Shown here in pieces: positions 50,274 through 59,661 of a stretch of DNA of 64,000 bases (the stretch's first letter is position 1; the number at the start of each line of letters is the position of its first letter). The position numbers and the translations under genes were made by a program. The stretch covers positions 186,001-250,000 of the forward strand of contig NZ_JADIKC010000003.1 of the NCBI RefSeq assembly GCF_016905005.1, given 5' to 3'. The notes below the pieces were generated by a model, which worked only from the letters and a program-made list of their open reading frames with translations, made no database searches and was not told the origin of the DNA. This DNA is from Dyella kyungheensis. GTDB taxonomy: Bacteria; Pseudomonadota; Gammaproteobacteria; Xanthomonadales; Rhodanobacteraceae.

Positions 50274-51589
50274 GCGAGGCCCAGCGCACGCCGTTCGTCG
50301 AATCATTGCTGGAGGCTGCCGCGCAGGCGCAGCTGCCGGGCAGCGGCATCGGCTGGCTGGATGCCGCGCGCCGCGAGAATCTCGATGCGTTCGAGGCGGG
50401 CGGCCTGCCGGATAGCCGGATGGAAGCGTGGAAGTACACGGCCCTGCGCGCGCTCGGTCAGCGGCGCTTTGCTGCTGGCGATGCCCAGGCGTCCGCGCGT
50501 GCGGTGGAGATGGATGGCTTTGCCTTGCCGGGCATCGAGGGTCCGTCGCTGGTCTTCGTCAACGGCGTGTTCCGCAGCGAACTCTGCCGCCTGGACAACC
50601 TGCCTGCTGGCCTGAGTCTTCAGCCGCTCTCGCAGGCACTCCAGGGCAATGCCGAACCGCTGCGTTTTGCGCTCTCGCGCCACTATCGCGAAGGCGGCGA
50701 CGTGTTCGCCCGTCTCAATGCCGCACTCGCCGGTGACGGCGTGGTGCTGCGCGTAGCCGCGGGCGCCAAGGTCGCACAGCCTGTGCGCTTGCTCTTCATC
50801 GGCGCGCCAGCCGGCGAAGCCATGGCTTCGCACGTGCGCCAGATCATCGAACTGGGCGAGGGCGCGGAGCTCGCGCTGATCGAGCAGCACGTGGCCGCTG
50901 GCGTACACCAGAATCTCGCGACCCAGGTTACCGATATCGTGCTGCGCCAGGGCGCCGTGCTGCGCCACGTGACGCTGCAGGACGCTTCCGAAGGGAGCAC
51001 GCTGGTGCGCCATGACAGCGTCCAGTTGGATGGCGAAGCCCACGCGGCAATGTACGCGCTGGAGCTTGGCGGCTCGCTGGTGCGCCACGATCTGCATGTC
51101 GTGCTGGCGGGCGACAAGTCGCGTCTCGACACGCGCGGCGTATTCGCGTTGCGTGGCCGCCAGCATGTGGATACGCAGATGTCGATTCGCCACGAGGCGC
51201 TCAATACGGCGTCCGAGTCCGTCTGGCGCGGCGTTGCCGATGAGCGTTCGCGCGGCGTGTTCCGCGGCGCCATCGTGGTGGCCGAAGGCGCCGATGGCAG
51301 CGACGCCAGCTTGAGCAGCAAGAATCTCCTGCTTTCGGGCCAGGCCGAGATCGACACCAAGCCCGAGCTGGAAATCTACGCCGACGAAGTGAAGGCCGCG
51401 CACGGCGCCACCGTCGGCCAGCTCGACGAGCGCTCGTTGTTCTACCTGCGCTCGCGCGGCATTCCCCTGGCCGAAGCACGCGCCATGCTCACGGCCGCGT
51501 TCTGCCGCGCTGTGTTCGAAGCGTTGCCCGAAGATGGCTTGCGCGACTACATCAACGAACGACTGATGGCGCAATTGCCCTCCGCCTAA
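50270..51589 (+). CDS. sufD: Fe-S cluster assembly protein SufD
   Basis: The 439-residue SufD is a paralogue of SufB. Motifs include 'MEAWKYTALRALGQRRF', 'PSLVFVNGVF', the beta-helix 'VDTQMSIRHEALNTASESVWRG' region, 'NLLLSGQAEIDTKPELEIYADEVKAAHGATVG' (the conserved core) and 'FYLRSRGIPLAEARAML'. It needs SufB and SufC for Fe-S assembly. Translation is coupled to sufC. Confidence 0.95.
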   Translation: MSEAQRTPFVESLLEAAAQAQLPGSGIGWLDAARRENLDAFEAGGLPDSRMEAWKYTALRALGQRRFAAGDAQASARAVEMDGFALPGIEGPSLVFVNGVFRSELCRLDNLPAGLSLQPLSQALQGNAEPLRFALSRHYREGGDVFARLNAALAGDGVVLRVAAGAKVAQPVRLLFIGAPAGEAMASHVRQIIELGEGAELALIEQHVAAGVHQNLATQVTDIVLRQGAVLRHVTLQDASEGSTLVRHDSVQLDGEAHAAMYALELGGSLVRHDLHVVLAGDKSRLDTRGVFALRGRQHVDTQMSIRHEALNTASESVWRGVADERSRGVFRGAIVVAEGADGSDASLSSKNLLLSGQAEIDTKPELEIYADEVKAAHGATVGQLDERSLFYLRSRGIPLAEARAMLTAAFCRAVFEALPEDGLRDYINERLMAQLPSA

Positions 51590-51624
51590 GAACGGCCCGA
51601 CAGCAATCAGGCGAAACGAATACG

Positions 51625-52872
51625 ATGAACGCACAGACCCAGACTAGCCCCACCGTTTTCGATGTGCAGCGCATCCGTGCGGATTTCCCGCTGCTGTCGC
51701 GCACGGTGCACGACAAGCCGCTCATCTACTTCGACAACGCCAACACCAGCCAGAAGCCGGCGAGCGTGATCGAGGCGGTGGACCAGCATTACCGCCTGCG
51801 CAATGCCAACGTGTCCCGTGCGGTGCATCTGCTCGGCGAGGAAGCCACGGCAGCGTATGAAGGCGCGCGCGACAAGCTGGCGCGCTTCATCAACGCCACT
51901 TCGCGCAACGAGCTGATTCTCACCTCGGGTACCACCCAGGCGATGAACATGATCGCCTACAGTTTTGCGATGCCGCGCCTGAAAGAGGGCGACAGCATCC
52001 TCACCACGGTGATGGAGCATCACGCCAACATCGTGCCGTGGCAGATCGTGGCGTCGCGCACCGGCGCCACGGTGAAGGCGGCGCCGATCGACGATCGGGG
52101 CGAGCTGATCGTCGAGAAGTACATCGAGATGCTCACGCCCGACGTGAAGCTGGCTTGCGTCACCCATGTGTCCAATGTGCTGGGCACGGTGAATCCGGTG
52201 CGCGAGATCGCCCGCGAATGCCGCAAGCGCGGCATTCCGCTGGTGGTGGACGGCTCCCAGGCCGTGCCGCATCGCCCGGTGGACGTGCAGGCGCTGGGCT
52301 GCGATTTCTACGCCTTCACCGGCCACAAGATGCTCTCGCCCACGGGCACGGGCGGACTATGGGCGCGCAAGGAACATCTCGAGGCGATGCCGCCGTTCTT
52401 CGGCGGCGGCGAGATGATTCGCGAAGTGAGTTTCTCCGGCACCACCTTCGCCGCGCCGCCGCACAAGTTCGAAGCAGGCACGCCGAACATTGCCGGCTTC
52501 GCTGGCGTCGGCGCCGCCATCGACTATTACGATTCGATCGGCTTCGACGCCATCCACTCGTGGGAGCAGCAGCTGCTGAGCTATGCCACCGAGCGCCTGC
52601 GCGACATTCCCGGCCTGCGCCTGTTTGGCGAGGCGAAGGAAAAGGAGCCGGTCATTTCCTTCCTGATCGAAGGCGCCCAGGCCACCGATCTCGCCACGCT
52701 GCTCGACCTGCAGGGCGTTGCCGTACGCTCGGGCCATCACTGCGCGCACCCCTTGATGCAGTTCTTCAAGGTGCCCGCCACGCTGCGTGCCTCGCTCGCG
52801 TTCTACAACACGCGCGAAGAGGTCGATGCGTTCATTACCGCACTGCTGAAGGTTCGCAAGTTGCTGATGTGA
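51625..52872 (+). CDS. sufS: Cysteine desulfurase SufS (type II)
   Basis: SufS releases sulfur from cysteine for Fe-S clusters. The 415-residue PLP enzyme shows 'LIYFDNANTSQKPASVIEAV', 'ILTSGTTQAMNMIAYSF', 'VMEHHANIVPWQ', the Schiff-base Lys in 'FYAFTGHKMLSPTGTGGLW', and the catalytic Cys373 in 'VRSGHHCAHPLMQFF'. The short active-site loop is the type II (SufS) form. No sufE or sufU follows. A strong bidirectional terminator ends the operon. Confidence 0.96.
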   Translation: MNAQTQTSPTVFDVQRIRADFPLLSRTVHDKPLIYFDNANTSQKPASVIEAVDQHYRLRNANVSRAVHLLGEEATAAYEGARDKLARFINATSRNELILTSGTTQAMNMIAYSFAMPRLKEGDSILTTVMEHHANIVPWQIVASRTGATVKAAPIDDRGELIVEKYIEMLTPDVKLACVTHVSNVLGTVNPVREIARECRKRGIPLVVDGSQAVPHRPVDVQALGCDFYAFTGHKMLSPTGTGGLWARKEHLEAMPPFFGGGEMIREVSFSGTTFAAPPHKFEAGTPNIAGFAGVGAAIDYYDSIGFDAIHSWEQQLLSYATERLRDIPGLRLFGEAKEKEPVISFLIEGAQATDLATLLDLQGVAVRSGHHCAHPLMQFFKVPATLRASLAFYNTREEVDAFITALLKVRKLLM

Positions 52873-52895
52873 TCCAAGGCTGCAGTCTTTGGCAC

Positions 52896-52937
52896 AAACG
52901 AAAACGCCGCGGCATGACCGCGGCGTTTTCGTTTTTC
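52896..52937. terminator. Bidirectional terminator after sufS and the M13 peptidase gene
   Basis: A 17-bp perfect stem (52896-52912 with 52918-52934, loop CATGA) with internal GC core CGCCGCGG and outer A/T tracts lies between the convergent sufS and peptidase genes. Confidence 0.92.
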
Positions 52938-52953
52938 TACCTGGCGTGAAGCG

Positions 52954-54993
52954 TTACCAGATCTTCACCTGCTTGTCCGCCGATCGCACCATCACGTCAC
53001 CAGCCTTGCACTGGAACGCCTGAGCAAAGGCCGGCATGTTCGACGGTGCGCCGATGGCGCGGAACTGGGCGGGTGCATGCGGGTCGGTGTTGAGCAGGGT
53101 GAGCTGCGCTTCCGGGCGGATGCTGCCGCGCCACACGCGGCCCCAGTTGAGGAAGAAGCGCTGGTCCTGGGTGTAGCCGTCGATCTTCTTGTTCGCTTCG
53201 GCCGGGTTGCGCTTCAAGGCCATCTGCAGCGCATCGTAGGCGGCATTGAGGCCGCCGAGATCGCCGATGTTCTCGCCCATGGTCAGCTTGCCGTTGACGA
53301 ACTTGCCCGGCAGCGCTTCGTAGTGGTTGAACTGGTCGGCCAGCCGGTCGGTGCGGGCTTCGAACGCCTTGCGGTCCTCGTCGGTCCACCAGTTGACGTT
53401 GTTGCCCTTCGCATCGAACTTGCTGCCCTGGTCGTCGTAACCGTGGCCCATTTCGTGGCCGATCACGGCGCCGATGCCGCCGTAGTTGAGCGCGTCATCG
53501 GCGGTGGCGCTGAAGAACGGCGGCTGCAGGATGGCGGCGGGGAACACGATCTCGTTCTTCAGCGAGTTGTAGTACGCGTTCACCGTCTGCGGCGTCATGC
53601 CCCATTCGGTGCGGTCCACCGGCTTGCCGATCTTGGCGACCATGTAGTCGTAGTTGAACTTGTCGGCGGCCTGCACGTTCTGGAAATAGCTGTTGCCGGC
53701 CGGGATGGTGAGGCCGGCCCAGTCGCGCCACTTGTCCGGATAGCCGATCTTCGGCGTGAACGTGGCCCACTTCTCCAGCGCCTTCTTCTTGGTCGCATCG
53801 CTCATCCACGGCAGGTTCTCGATGCGGTTCTTGTAGGCCGCGCGCAGGTCGCCGACCAACTGCTCGGCGCGTGCCTTGGACTGCGGCGAGAAAGTCTGCG
53901 CGACGTAGAGCTGGCCAAGCGCCATGCCCATGCCGTCTTCCACGCTGTCGAGCGTGCGCTTCCAGCGCGACTTCATTTCCTTCTGGCCGTTGAGCGTCTT
54001 TGCGCTGAACGCGAAGTCTTCCTGCTGGAACGGGGTGGAGAGATAGGGCGAGGCCGCATCGATGGCGTGGAAACGCAGGTAGGCCTGCCAGTCGCTCACC
54101 GGCACATCGGCCAGCATCTTGTCGAACTCGCCGAAGAACTTCGGCTGCGACAGCGAGAAGCCGTCCTTGACGTCTGCACCCTGTGCCTTGAAGAACGCGG
54201 CCCATTCGAAATGCGGCGTCACCTTGTCGGCGTCGGCGATGCTCACGAAGTGGTAGCGGTTCTCCGGCTGGCGCAGTTCGGTGGGCACCAGCGAGGCGGC
54301 CGCCAGGCGCGTTTCGAATGCCATCACGGCCTTGGCCTGTTTCTGTGCATCGGCTTCGCTCACGCCCACCAGCTGCAGCGTGCGGGCGATGTGCGCGACG
54401 TATTCGGTGCGGATCTTTTCGAAGTCCGGCTTGCTGTAGTAGTCCGCCGTGGGCAGGCCCAGGCCACCCTGGTTGGCGTAGGCGATCTGGCGGCTGGAAT
54501 CCTTGAAGTCCGCGTTGCCGCCGAAGCGGAAGCCGACCGGATTGCCGCGGGCATAGCTTTCGGCGATGTGGGCGACGACGTCCTTGTTGTTCTTCAGCGC
54601 ATCGATGCGCGCGAGTTCCGGCTTGATCGGCTCGTAGCCGGCCTTCTCGATGGCCGCTTCATCCATGCCCGAGGCGTAGAAGTAGCCGATCTTCTGTTCG
54701 ATCGAGCCGGCCTTGGCGCTCGCGGCGTCCTTGGCGGCCTTGTCCACGATGCCGTGCTGTATGTTGAGGCTGTCTTCGCGCAGCGCGTCGAACGAACCCC
54801 AGCGGGTGCGGTCGGCGGGGATGGGGTTCGCGGCCAGCCATTTCGCGTTGACGAAGCCGTTGAAGTCGGTGCAGACGCCCTTGCTGGCGTCCAGTTCCTT
54901 GACGTCGAATGCGCCGCTGGGAGCGGCCAGCGCGCCGGTGCACAGACCCAGGCCCACGGCCAGCGCGAGCGGTTTCACAATACGGTTCTTCAT
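52954..54993 (-). CDS. M13-family metallopeptidase (neprilysin/PepO-like), exported
   Basis: A 679-residue zinc peptidase with a Sec signal peptide (residues 1-23, 'LCTGALA|AP'). The HExxH motif is in 'VIGHEMGHGYDDQGSKFD' (near residue 514) and the third zinc ligand and catalytic Asp in 'GENIGDLGGLNAAYDAL' (near 576); 'NAYYNSLKNEIVFPAAILQPPFF' is the M13 substrate-binding segment. It degrades short peptides, probably in the periplasm. Gram-negative M13 enzymes are common in Xanthomonadales. ATG 54993 has GGGGAG upstream. Confidence 0.95.
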   Translation of the reverse strand: MKNRIVKPLALAVGLGLCTGALAAPSGAFDVKELDASKGVCTDFNGFVNAKWLAANPIPADRTRWGSFDALREDSLNIQHGIVDKAAKDAASAKAGSIEQKIGYFYASGMDEAAIEKAGYEPIKPELARIDALKNNKDVVAHIAESYARGNPVGFRFGGNADFKDSSRQIAYANQGGLGLPTADYYSKPDFEKIRTEYVAHIARTLQLVGVSEADAQKQAKAVMAFETRLAAASLVPTELRQPENRYHFVSIADADKVTPHFEWAAFFKAQGADVKDGFSLSQPKFFGEFDKMLADVPVSDWQAYLRFHAIDAASPYLSTPFQQEDFAFSAKTLNGQKEMKSRWKRTLDSVEDGMGMALGQLYVAQTFSPQSKARAEQLVGDLRAAYKNRIENLPWMSDATKKKALEKWATFTPKIGYPDKWRDWAGLTIPAGNSYFQNVQAADKFNYDYMVAKIGKPVDRTEWGMTPQTVNAYYNSLKNEIVFPAAILQPPFFSATADDALNYGGIGAVIGHEMGHGYDDQGSKFDAKGNNVNWWTDEDRKAFEARTDRLADQFNHYEALPGKFVNGKLTMGENIGDLGGLNAAYDALQMALKRNPAEANKKIDGYTQDQRFFLNWGRVWRGSIRPEAQLTLLNTDPHAPAQFRAIGAPSNMPAFAQAFQCKAGDVMVRSADKQVKIW

Positions 54994-55147
54994 GGAGTCT
55001 CCCCTGAAATGGGATGCGGCGCGCGCATCAAGTCGTGTTCGCGGGGCGCTCGGCCCCAATCCACAGGCTAGGCAGGGGCGTCGGGCAGGGGATAGTGTCG
55101 AAGGTCATTGTGCGGTGCGATCCATGCCGGGGCGTTATCATGACGAG

Positions 55148-55696
55148 ATGTTCCCGCACACTCTTCCCGTCTTCAGGCCGGCAACCGCCGCCGACGTAGC
55201 AGCCATCGTGGCCTTGGTCGAATCCGCTTATCGCGGCGAATCCGGCCTGCGCGGCTGGACCACCGAAAGCCATCTGCTGGATGGCCAGCGCACGGATGCC
55301 GAGAGCGTCGCCGAGTTGATCGCCCGCGACCGCAGCATCGTGCTGCTGGGTGAGCGCGATGCTGCGCTGGTGGCTTGTTGCCATATCGAGCATCAAGGCG
55401 ACGCAGGATATTTCGGCATGTTCGCCGTGAACCCGGAGTTGCAGGCGTCTGGCCTTGGCCGCGCCCTGCTGGCCGAAGCGGAGCGCGTGGCGCGCGACAA
55501 CTGGCAGGTACCCGCCATGCACATGACGGTGATCGAACAGCGCGGCGATCTGATCGCCTGGTACGAACGGCGCGGTTATCGCCTTACCGGCAAAACTGCG
55601 CCGTTTCCTTATGGCAACGAGCGTTTTGGCCTGCCGCGGCGCGACGACCTGCGTTTCGTCTATCTGAGCAAGACGCTGGTCGAGGAGACGGCATGA
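55148..55696 (+). CDS. GNAT-family N-acetyltransferase
   Basis: A 182-residue protein with the GNAT fold: N-terminal 'VFRPATAADVAAIVALVESAYRG', motif A 'MFAVNPELQASGLGRALLAEAERVA' (acetyl-CoA pyrophosphate loop) and motif B 'LIAWYERRGYRLTGKTAPFPYG'. The acceptor is unknown. The ATG at 55148 gives a compact domain; the open frame extends far upstream on noncoding sequence. It overlaps the Rieske gene by four bases and both are linked to suf in related genomes. Confidence 0.87.
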   Translation: MFPHTLPVFRPATAADVAAIVALVESAYRGESGLRGWTTESHLLDGQRTDAESVAELIARDRSIVLLGERDAALVACCHIEHQGDAGYFGMFAVNPELQASGLGRALLAEAERVARDNWQVPAMHMTVIEQRGDLIAWYERRGYRLTGKTAPFPYGNERFGLPRRDDLRFVYLSKTLVEETA

Positions 55697-56013
55697 ATCT
55701 CGCCGACTGGATTTTCGTGGGCACGCGCAGCGAGATGCTGCCGGGCGAATACAAAGTGGTGTGGGATGGCGACACCGCCATCGCCGTCTACAACATCGAC
55801 GGCGACCTCTATGCCATCGAAGACGTCTGCAGCCACGACGGCGGCGAACTGGCCGGCGGCGAGGTGCACGGTTTCGAAGTGGAGTGCCCGCGTCACGGCG
55901 CGCGCTTCGACGTGCGCAACGGCGCGGTGATGTGTCCGCCAGCGTACGAGCCGATTGCCAGCTTTCCGGTGCACGAAGTGGACGGGCAGATCTGGACGCG
56001 CGACGACCGTTGA
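55693..56013 (+). CDS. Rieske [2Fe-2S] ferredoxin, non-haem iron oxygenase type
   Basis: A 106-residue soluble Rieske protein. The cluster ligands are C46 and H48 in 'EDVCSHDGG' and C65 and H68 in 'VECPRHGARFD'. Such proteins act as electron carriers for dioxygenases; no oxygenase gene is close, so the partner is unknown. The start ATGA overlaps the stop of the acetyltransferase gene, indicating coupling. It ends 18 bases from the convergent MipA gene. Confidence 0.93.
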   Translation: MNLADWIFVGTRSEMLPGEYKVVWDGDTAIAVYNIDGDLYAIEDVCSHDGGELAGGEVHGFEVECPRHGARFDVRNGAVMCPPAYEPIASFPVHEVDGQIWTRDDR

Positions 56014-56031
56014 AATCGCGCACGCGTTCGC

Positions 56032-56841
56032 TCAGAAGCGGTAGACGAATGCCAGCGTGGTGGTGAGCTGGTTGGCCGAGCCAAAGCGACGCACCAGCGT
56101 GCTGTCCGCAGAATCGCCCAGCAGTCGCGCGTAATTGATGGCGACGGCGACGCCGGTGTGCTCGCTGGTGGGCATGTAGGCGTCGTATTCGAATGAGATC
56201 TGCTGGCTGCCCGCACCGGGCGACCACGGCGTGATGCCCAGCTGTGTTGCCTGTTCCGGTGTCACGCCGAAGAAGCGGCGCATCGCCGGGCCGTTCATGG
56301 CCTGCCATTGCAACTGCACGCTGTGATTGAAGTAGCCGATGGCAGGCAGGTCGCAGTCTGCGTACAGATTCAGGTACGCGCCGGCGCCCTGCGTGTCGTG
56401 CGCCAGGTTGCCGCCCACGCTGAACGCCTTGGTGGCCTGGTATTCCAGATAACCACCGGCGTTGAGCCGTGGTGACAATGAGTCGACGATGCCGCCCAAC
56501 CTGGGTCCAAGGTCGCTGCGTTCGCGGCCCCACAGATAATTGCCGTAGAAGCCGCCGCGCCATGGTCCACTGTGGATGACATCCACCGTCAGGCCATCGA
56601 GCGTGGAGAGCGTGATGTGCCAGGGCAACTCGGCGTCGATGTATGGCACTGGCTGATTGCGATGGTCCTTCGATCCTATCCACCCCGGCATGCGCTGTAC
56701 GCCGGCACCAAGGATGATGTTGCGCTCGTCGGTGGAAGCGTCATCCGCCCGTGCGATGGAGGAAAGCACGCAGGCGCAGAGCAGCGCAGCGGTGCGCAGC
56801 ATCGCGGGAGCGGTGAAGCGCAGCGGCATGCCGAGCGTCAT
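56032..56841 (-). CDS. MipA/OmpV-family outer membrane protein
   Basis: A 269-residue protein with a signal peptide (about residues 1-27, 'LSSIARA|DD') and a beta-barrel pattern ending in Tyr-Arg-Phe. 'GWIGSKDHRNQPVPYIDAELPW', 'GPRLGGIVDSLSPRLNAGGYLEYQ' and 'GVTPEQATQLGITPWSPGAG' match MipA/OmpV, a family first linked to murein-synthesis scaffolding and also to outer-membrane stress. It is the last gene of a five-gene ABC export operon, and its ATG overlaps the stop of the adaptor gene. Confidence 0.9.
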   Translation of the reverse strand: MTLGMPLRFTAPAMLRTAALLCACVLSSIARADDASTDERNIILGAGVQRMPGWIGSKDHRNQPVPYIDAELPWHITLSTLDGLTVDVIHSGPWRGGFYGNYLWGRERSDLGPRLGGIVDSLSPRLNAGGYLEYQATKAFSVGGNLAHDTQGAGAYLNLYADCDLPAIGYFNHSVQLQWQAMNGPAMRRFFGVTPEQATQLGITPWSPGAGSQQISFEYDAYMPTSEHTGVAVAINYARLLGDSADSTLVRRFGSANQLTTTLAFVYRF

Positions 56842-57779
56842 CACGCGCCGGGTTTGGCGCGCGCACCCGTGTTGTCGCCAAATTGCACGATCACGCGCTG
56901 GCCGATGCGCAGCGACGGCGGCGGCGTTTCGTCGAACACCAGCACGCATTCGACCGTGCGCGTGTTGGCGCGGATCAGCGGATCTTCTTCCAGCGCGCTG
57001 GGACCGAACACGGTGCCGATGCGTTGCACGTGCGCGCTGAGCGTGGGCACGCCGCTGCCGCTGTCGTCCACGACTTGCGCATGCATGCCGTCGTGCACGG
57101 CGCTGACGAACGATTCGTTGAGTTCGGCACGCACGATGCGGGCGCCTTCCGGCAGCAGCACGAAGGCCACGCCGCCTTGCGGCGACACCGTGGCGCCGGG
57201 CTGGATGTCGCGCTCGACGATCTGCGCATCCACCGGCGCGAGCAGGCTGCGCTGCGCCAGTTCGTAGCGCGCGGCTTCCAGCTTCTGTCCCGCCATGGCG
57301 TCGGCAGCGCGCGCATTGTCGAGTTCGCCTTGCAGTTGGGTGGCGGCGTCCTTGGCGTCGTCGGCGCTCTGGCCATCGCCGGCACCAGCGGCTGCGGCCG
57401 CCTGCAGTCGGGTGGCGCGCTGCTGTGCCGCTTTCAATCGTGCTTCGAGCAGATTGCCCTGGGCCCGGGCCTGCTTTTGCTCGGCCTCGGCCGCGCTCAC
57501 GGCGAGCTGTGCCGGTTTGGTATCCAGTACGGCCAGGACCTGGCCCTTCTTCACGTGATCGCCTTCGCGCACCTTGATCTCGGCCACCACGCCTTCGCGC
57601 GGCATGCTCAGCTTGAGCAGGCCGCCTTCGATATCGACGCGCCCGCGTGCCACCGCCGCGTACGTGGCGGTAGGCGCAGAGGATGCGCTCGACTTGCCGC
57701 TGTCGTCATGCGAACAGGCGACCAGCACGGGCGCCAGCAGCACCAGAGCGAGCAGGGAATGAAGCGGGCGCAAGGTCAT
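56841..57779 (-). CDS. Periplasmic adaptor lipoprotein (HlyD/MacA family)
   Basis: A 312-residue membrane-fusion protein. A lipobox at LVAC predicts lipidation at Cys22. The biotinyl-lipoyl segment 'VVAEIKVREGDHVKKGQVLAVLD' is followed by a coiled-coil hairpin (about residues 85-165, rich in Ala, Gln, Glu) and 'SLLAPVDAQIVERDIQPGATVSPQGGVAF', the second lipoyl half, then a beta-barrel. It links the inner-membrane ABC pair to the outer-membrane factor. It overlaps both neighbours by one to four bases. Confidence 0.92.
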   Translation of the reverse strand: MTLRPLHSLLALVLLAPVLVACSHDDSGKSSASSAPTATYAAVARGRVDIEGGLLKLSMPREGVVAEIKVREGDHVKKGQVLAVLDTKPAQLAVSAAEAEQKQARAQGNLLEARLKAAQQRATRLQAAAAAGAGDGQSADDAKDAATQLQGELDNARAADAMAGQKLEAARYELAQRSLLAPVDAQIVERDIQPGATVSPQGGVAFVLLPEGARIVRAELNESFVSAVHDGMHAQVVDDSGSGVPTLSAHVQRIGTVFGPSALEEDPLIRANTRTVECVLVFDETPPPSLRIGQRVIVQFGDNTGARAKPGA

Positions 57780-58525
57780 GCAGCAGGTTCCTGGTGGCCT
57801 GACGTCGAGGTCGGAGAGGGCACACGGTCGCTAAGGATACGGCCATCTTCCATGGCGAGCACGCGATCGGCGTGGCCCACCAGTCGCGGATCGTGGCTGA
57901 CGCACAGCACCGTGGTGCCGTGGTCGCGGGCAATGCGGTGCAGGATGTCGATGATGATCTGGCCGTTGGCCGCATCGAGCGCGCTGGTGGGCTCGTCGGC
58001 AAACAACAGGCCTGGTTCCTTGGCGAGTGCGCGGGCGATGGCCACGCGCTGCTTTTCGCCGCCGGAAAGTTCGGACGGGCGCAGGCCCATGCGCGGGCCC
58101 AGCCCCACTTCTTCCAGCGATGCCACGGCGCGGCGTCGCGCTTCGCCGGGCGCAAGGCCGAGGTAGCTCAGCGGCAGTTCCACCTGTTCCACCGCATTCA
58201 ACGCGGGAAACAGGTTGAAACCCTGGAAGACGAAACCGGTGTGCAGGAGACGGAAGCGTTCCAGCTCGCGCATGCCGAGCACGCCCAGGTCCTCGCCCAG
58301 CGCCATCACCTGACCGCTGTCGGCAGCCTGCAGGCCGCTCAGGATTGCGAGCAGGGTGCTCTTGCCGCAGCCGGACGGACCGGAAATGAGGGTGAGTTCG
58401 CCGGCGTGCACGTCCAGGGTGAGGTCGTGCAGCACGGTGTGGTGAATCGGTCCGGAGGAGAACGACTTGGTGACGTTGCGGGCCTGCAACGACACGGTAG
58501 GCATGGCATGGGGCTGAGCGCTCAT
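57776..58525 (-). CDS. ABC transporter ATP-binding protein (MacB/LolD type)
   Basis: A 249-residue ATPase: Walker A 'GPSGCGKSTLLAIL', Q-loop 'FVFQGFNLFPAL', signature 'LSGGEKQRVAIARAL', Walker B 'LLFADEPTSALD' and the H-loop in 'VSHDPRL'. This pattern is the MacB/LolD/FtsE group, which drives mechanotransmission with FtsX-like permeases rather than transporting through the membrane. It lies two bases from the permease gene. Confidence 0.93.
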   Translation of the reverse strand: MSAQPHAMPTVSLQARNVTKSFSSGPIHHTVLHDLTLDVHAGELTLISGPSGCGKSTLLAILSGLQAADSGQVMALGEDLGVLGMRELERFRLLHTGFVFQGFNLFPALNAVEQVELPLSYLGLAPGEARRRAVASLEEVGLGPRMGLRPSELSGGEKQRVAIARALAKEPGLLFADEPTSALDAANGQIIIDILHRIARDHGTTVLCVSHDPRLVGHADRVLAMEDGRILSDRVPSPTSTSGHQEPAA

Positions 58526-58527
58526 CC

Positions 58528-59661
58528 TTACCTCAGCAACGTGGCGGGATCGGCGCGGCGCAGACTGCGCATGGCGGCCAGGCCGGAGACGATGGCCAGG
58601 CCCATGCCCAGCGCGAGGCAGGCCAGCGTGGTCCACGGATCGAGCGCCACCGGCACGCTGCGGCTGCGCGCAATGGCCAACGCGACGGCGCCGAGCAGGG
58701 TGCTGCCGACCAGGCCCAGCGCGCCCACCCAGAACGCCTGTTCCATCACCACGCGGCGCAGCGCACCGACGCCGACACCCAACGCGTTGAGCGTGGCGTA
58801 TTCGCGCACGGAGCCGATCACCGCGGCGACCAGGGTCTGGCTGGTGATCACGGCGCCGACCAGGAACACGATGCCGGCGAGGAACAACACGCCGGCGCCG
58901 GCGCCGGTATCGAACATCCAGTAGAGCTGCGAGCGGCGGGCGAAATCCTGTGCGGTCCACACGTCGTACTTGCCGAACGCGCCATTGCCGCGCAGGCGCG
59001 CAGCGATGTCGTCGGCAGTCGCCGGGTCGCGCAGCTTCGCCACGAAATACGTCATGCGGTTGGCGTTGGACGGATCGGTGTCGAGTTCGGCCGCGGTAGC
59101 CAACGAGGCCACCACGTTCACGCCACCCAGCGCGCGCAGCCCGTTGCTCACGCCCACCACGCGCACGCGATGGCCATTGATGACGGCGCTGTCGCCCACC
59201 TTCACGCCGAGGCTGTCGAGGTCGGCACGGTCGACGATCACCGCATCGGGTTCGTTCAAGCGCGCGCGCAGCGCAGGCGGCAGCGCGTGGGCGAACAGCA
59301 TGCCGTCGGGACGTGCATTGATGCCGGAGACGAACACCGATACACCGCCGGTATCACTGGGTCCGCGCCAGTCGGCATCGACCCAGTGGAACGGTTCCAC
59401 CGCGGTGACGGCCGGGTCCATGCGCAGTCGCATTTCCACGCCCGAGTCGATCGAGCGGCCGAGGTTCACGCTCTGCGTGCCGGGATAGCCGGCCCACAAA
59501 TCCGCCGACGATCCGGTGATGTAGACGCTGGCGCTGCCAAAGATGCCCAGCACCAGAGCCGCCTGCAGCAACTGCAGCAGGCCGGCGAACCCCACCGCGA
59601 GGATCGCGGGCAGGAAGCGGCGCCATTCGTAGACGAGTGTCTTGCGTGCCAGCGCGACCAT
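58528..59661 (-). CDS. FtsX-like permease of MacB-type export system
   Basis: A 377-residue protein with an N-terminal helix ('FLPAILAVGFAGLLQLLQAALVL'), a periplasmic MacB-like domain of about 220 residues, and three C-terminal helices including 'VLFLAGIVFLVGAVITSQTL', 'ALGVGVGALRRVVMEQAF' loop and 'WTTLACLALGMGLAIVSGLAAM'. It forms the mechanical unit with the ATPase and adaptor. Its ATG overlaps the stop of the outer-membrane factor gene. Confidence 0.92.
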   Translation of the reverse strand: MVALARKTLVYEWRRFLPAILAVGFAGLLQLLQAALVLGIFGSASVYITGSSADLWAGYPGTQSVNLGRSIDSGVEMRLRMDPAVTAVEPFHWVDADWRGPSDTGGVSVFVSGINARPDGMLFAHALPPALRARLNEPDAVIVDRADLDSLGVKVGDSAVINGHRVRVVGVSNGLRALGGVNVVASLATAAELDTDPSNANRMTYFVAKLRDPATADDIAARLRGNGAFGKYDVWTAQDFARRSQLYWMFDTGAGAGVLFLAGIVFLVGAVITSQTLVAAVIGSVREYATLNALGVGVGALRRVVMEQAFWVGALGLVGSTLLGAVALAIARSRSVPVALDPWTTLACLALGMGLAIVSGLAAMRSLRRADPATLLR